DNA from: Lepus europaeus | Taxonomy: Eukaryota; Chordata; Mammalia; Lagomorpha; Leporidae | Reading direction: 5' to 3' | Assembly (NCBI RefSeq): GCF_033115175.1 | Contig: NC_084844.1 | Location: 33,761,885-33,825,884 of the forward strand | Length of the DNA stretch: 64,000 nt | In this document: in pieces, positions 63,820 through 64,000 of the stretch | Layout: each line of letters starts with the position of its first letter | Numbering within the stretch: the stretch's first letter is position 1 | Translations under genes and position numbers: made by a program | The notes under the pieces: model-generated | Databases searched by the model: none | Told to the model about the DNA's origin: nothing | The model's input: the letters and a program-made list of their open reading frames with translations, nothing else

Positions 63820-64000
63820 CCACTTCCTATCCAGCACTCTGCTAATGTGCCTGGGAAAACAGAGGAAGATGGCCCAAGTGCTTGGGCCCCTGCACCCATG
63901 TAGGAGACTCGAACGAAGCTCCTGGTTCCTGGCTTCAGATCAGCTCAGCTCAGACTGTTGGCAGCCATTAGTGGAGTGAACCAGCAGATGGGAAAATTCT
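63820..64000 (+). repeat. CSINE type A, 5'-truncated, runs off the window
   Basis: Starts in the body at TCCACTTCCTATCCAGC and continues to CCAGCAGATGGGAAAATTCT at the window end. Confidence 0.82.

Noticed and set aside
1005..64000. Dozens of 60-180-codon open frames with similar peptides (for example ...AQGLGPSSTAFPGHSREL...)
   Set aside because: All are translations of the CSINE body in various frames; the recurring peptide is the repeat consensus, not a protein family.

Overview
The window is mammalian genomic DNA, almost certainly from a leporid (rabbit or hare). About 90 copies of the tRNA-derived lagomorph C-repeat (CSINE) are present, together with a rabbit-type LINE-1 3' end. There are no prokaryotic features, CRISPR arrays or multi-gene operons. 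Only two protein-coding genes reach into the window, both on the + strand. Repeat families are assigned by eye from memory of consensus sequences, so boundaries are usually good to about 5-20 bases.

Layout. (1) Positions 1 to about 800 are the 3' end of RAD51C: the end of the last intron, the last coding exon (475-576) and a short 3' UTR. (2) About 800 to 22,280 is the RAD51C-PPM1E intergenic region. It is packed with SINEs, two antisense fossil L1 fragments, one recent L1 insertion and a solo ERV1-like LTR. The last 2 kb before PPM1E has no SINE. (3) About 22,280 to 23,640 is a CpG island holding the promoter, 5' UTR and first coding exon (22,698-23,149) of PPM1E (POPX1), a PP2C-family phosphatase. 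(4) From 23,150 to the end is PPM1E intron 1, again SINE-rich. It carries a deleted betaretrovirus-like provirus (54,684-56,544), a candidate solo LTR (47,233-47,569), a UBE2C processed pseudogene (about 61,668-62,440), Tigger-like DNA transposon fossils, and L2 and MIR relics. The RAD51C-to-PPM1E order and spacing (about 21.6 kb) match the mammalian arrangement as I know it from human chromosome 17q22.

SINE vocabulary used below. Type A: head like GGGGCTGGCGCTGTGG, tail (AAATAAAT)n after CTTTC. Type B: head like GGCCGGCGCCGCGGCTCAC, linker GGCTAATCC, tail CTGCCTGTC followed by A-rich sequence. Many type B copies have intact target-site duplications (TSDs) and CpG-rich heads, so they look youngest. 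Type O (old): head like GGGGCAGGTGTTTGGTG, diverged. On the minus strand these appear as T-rich start, GA-rich tract, body, then CCACAGCGCCGGCCCC-like end.

The repeats show repeated nesting: L1M interrupted by a SINE that is interrupted by a provirus; a SINE interrupted by a SINE that is interrupted by an LTR, with an L1 further along the same outer SINE. Several SINEs are inverted or chimeric. The two genes have unrelated jobs (homologous recombination repair versus kinase dephosphorylation); their adjacency is conserved synteny rather than a pathway. I found no convincing novel gene system. The most informative oddities are in the PPM1E 5' region (overlapping uORF, interleaved inverted repeats, RFX-like X-box), the LTR elements, the inverted SINEs and an unexplained 130-bp direct duplication in intron 1.
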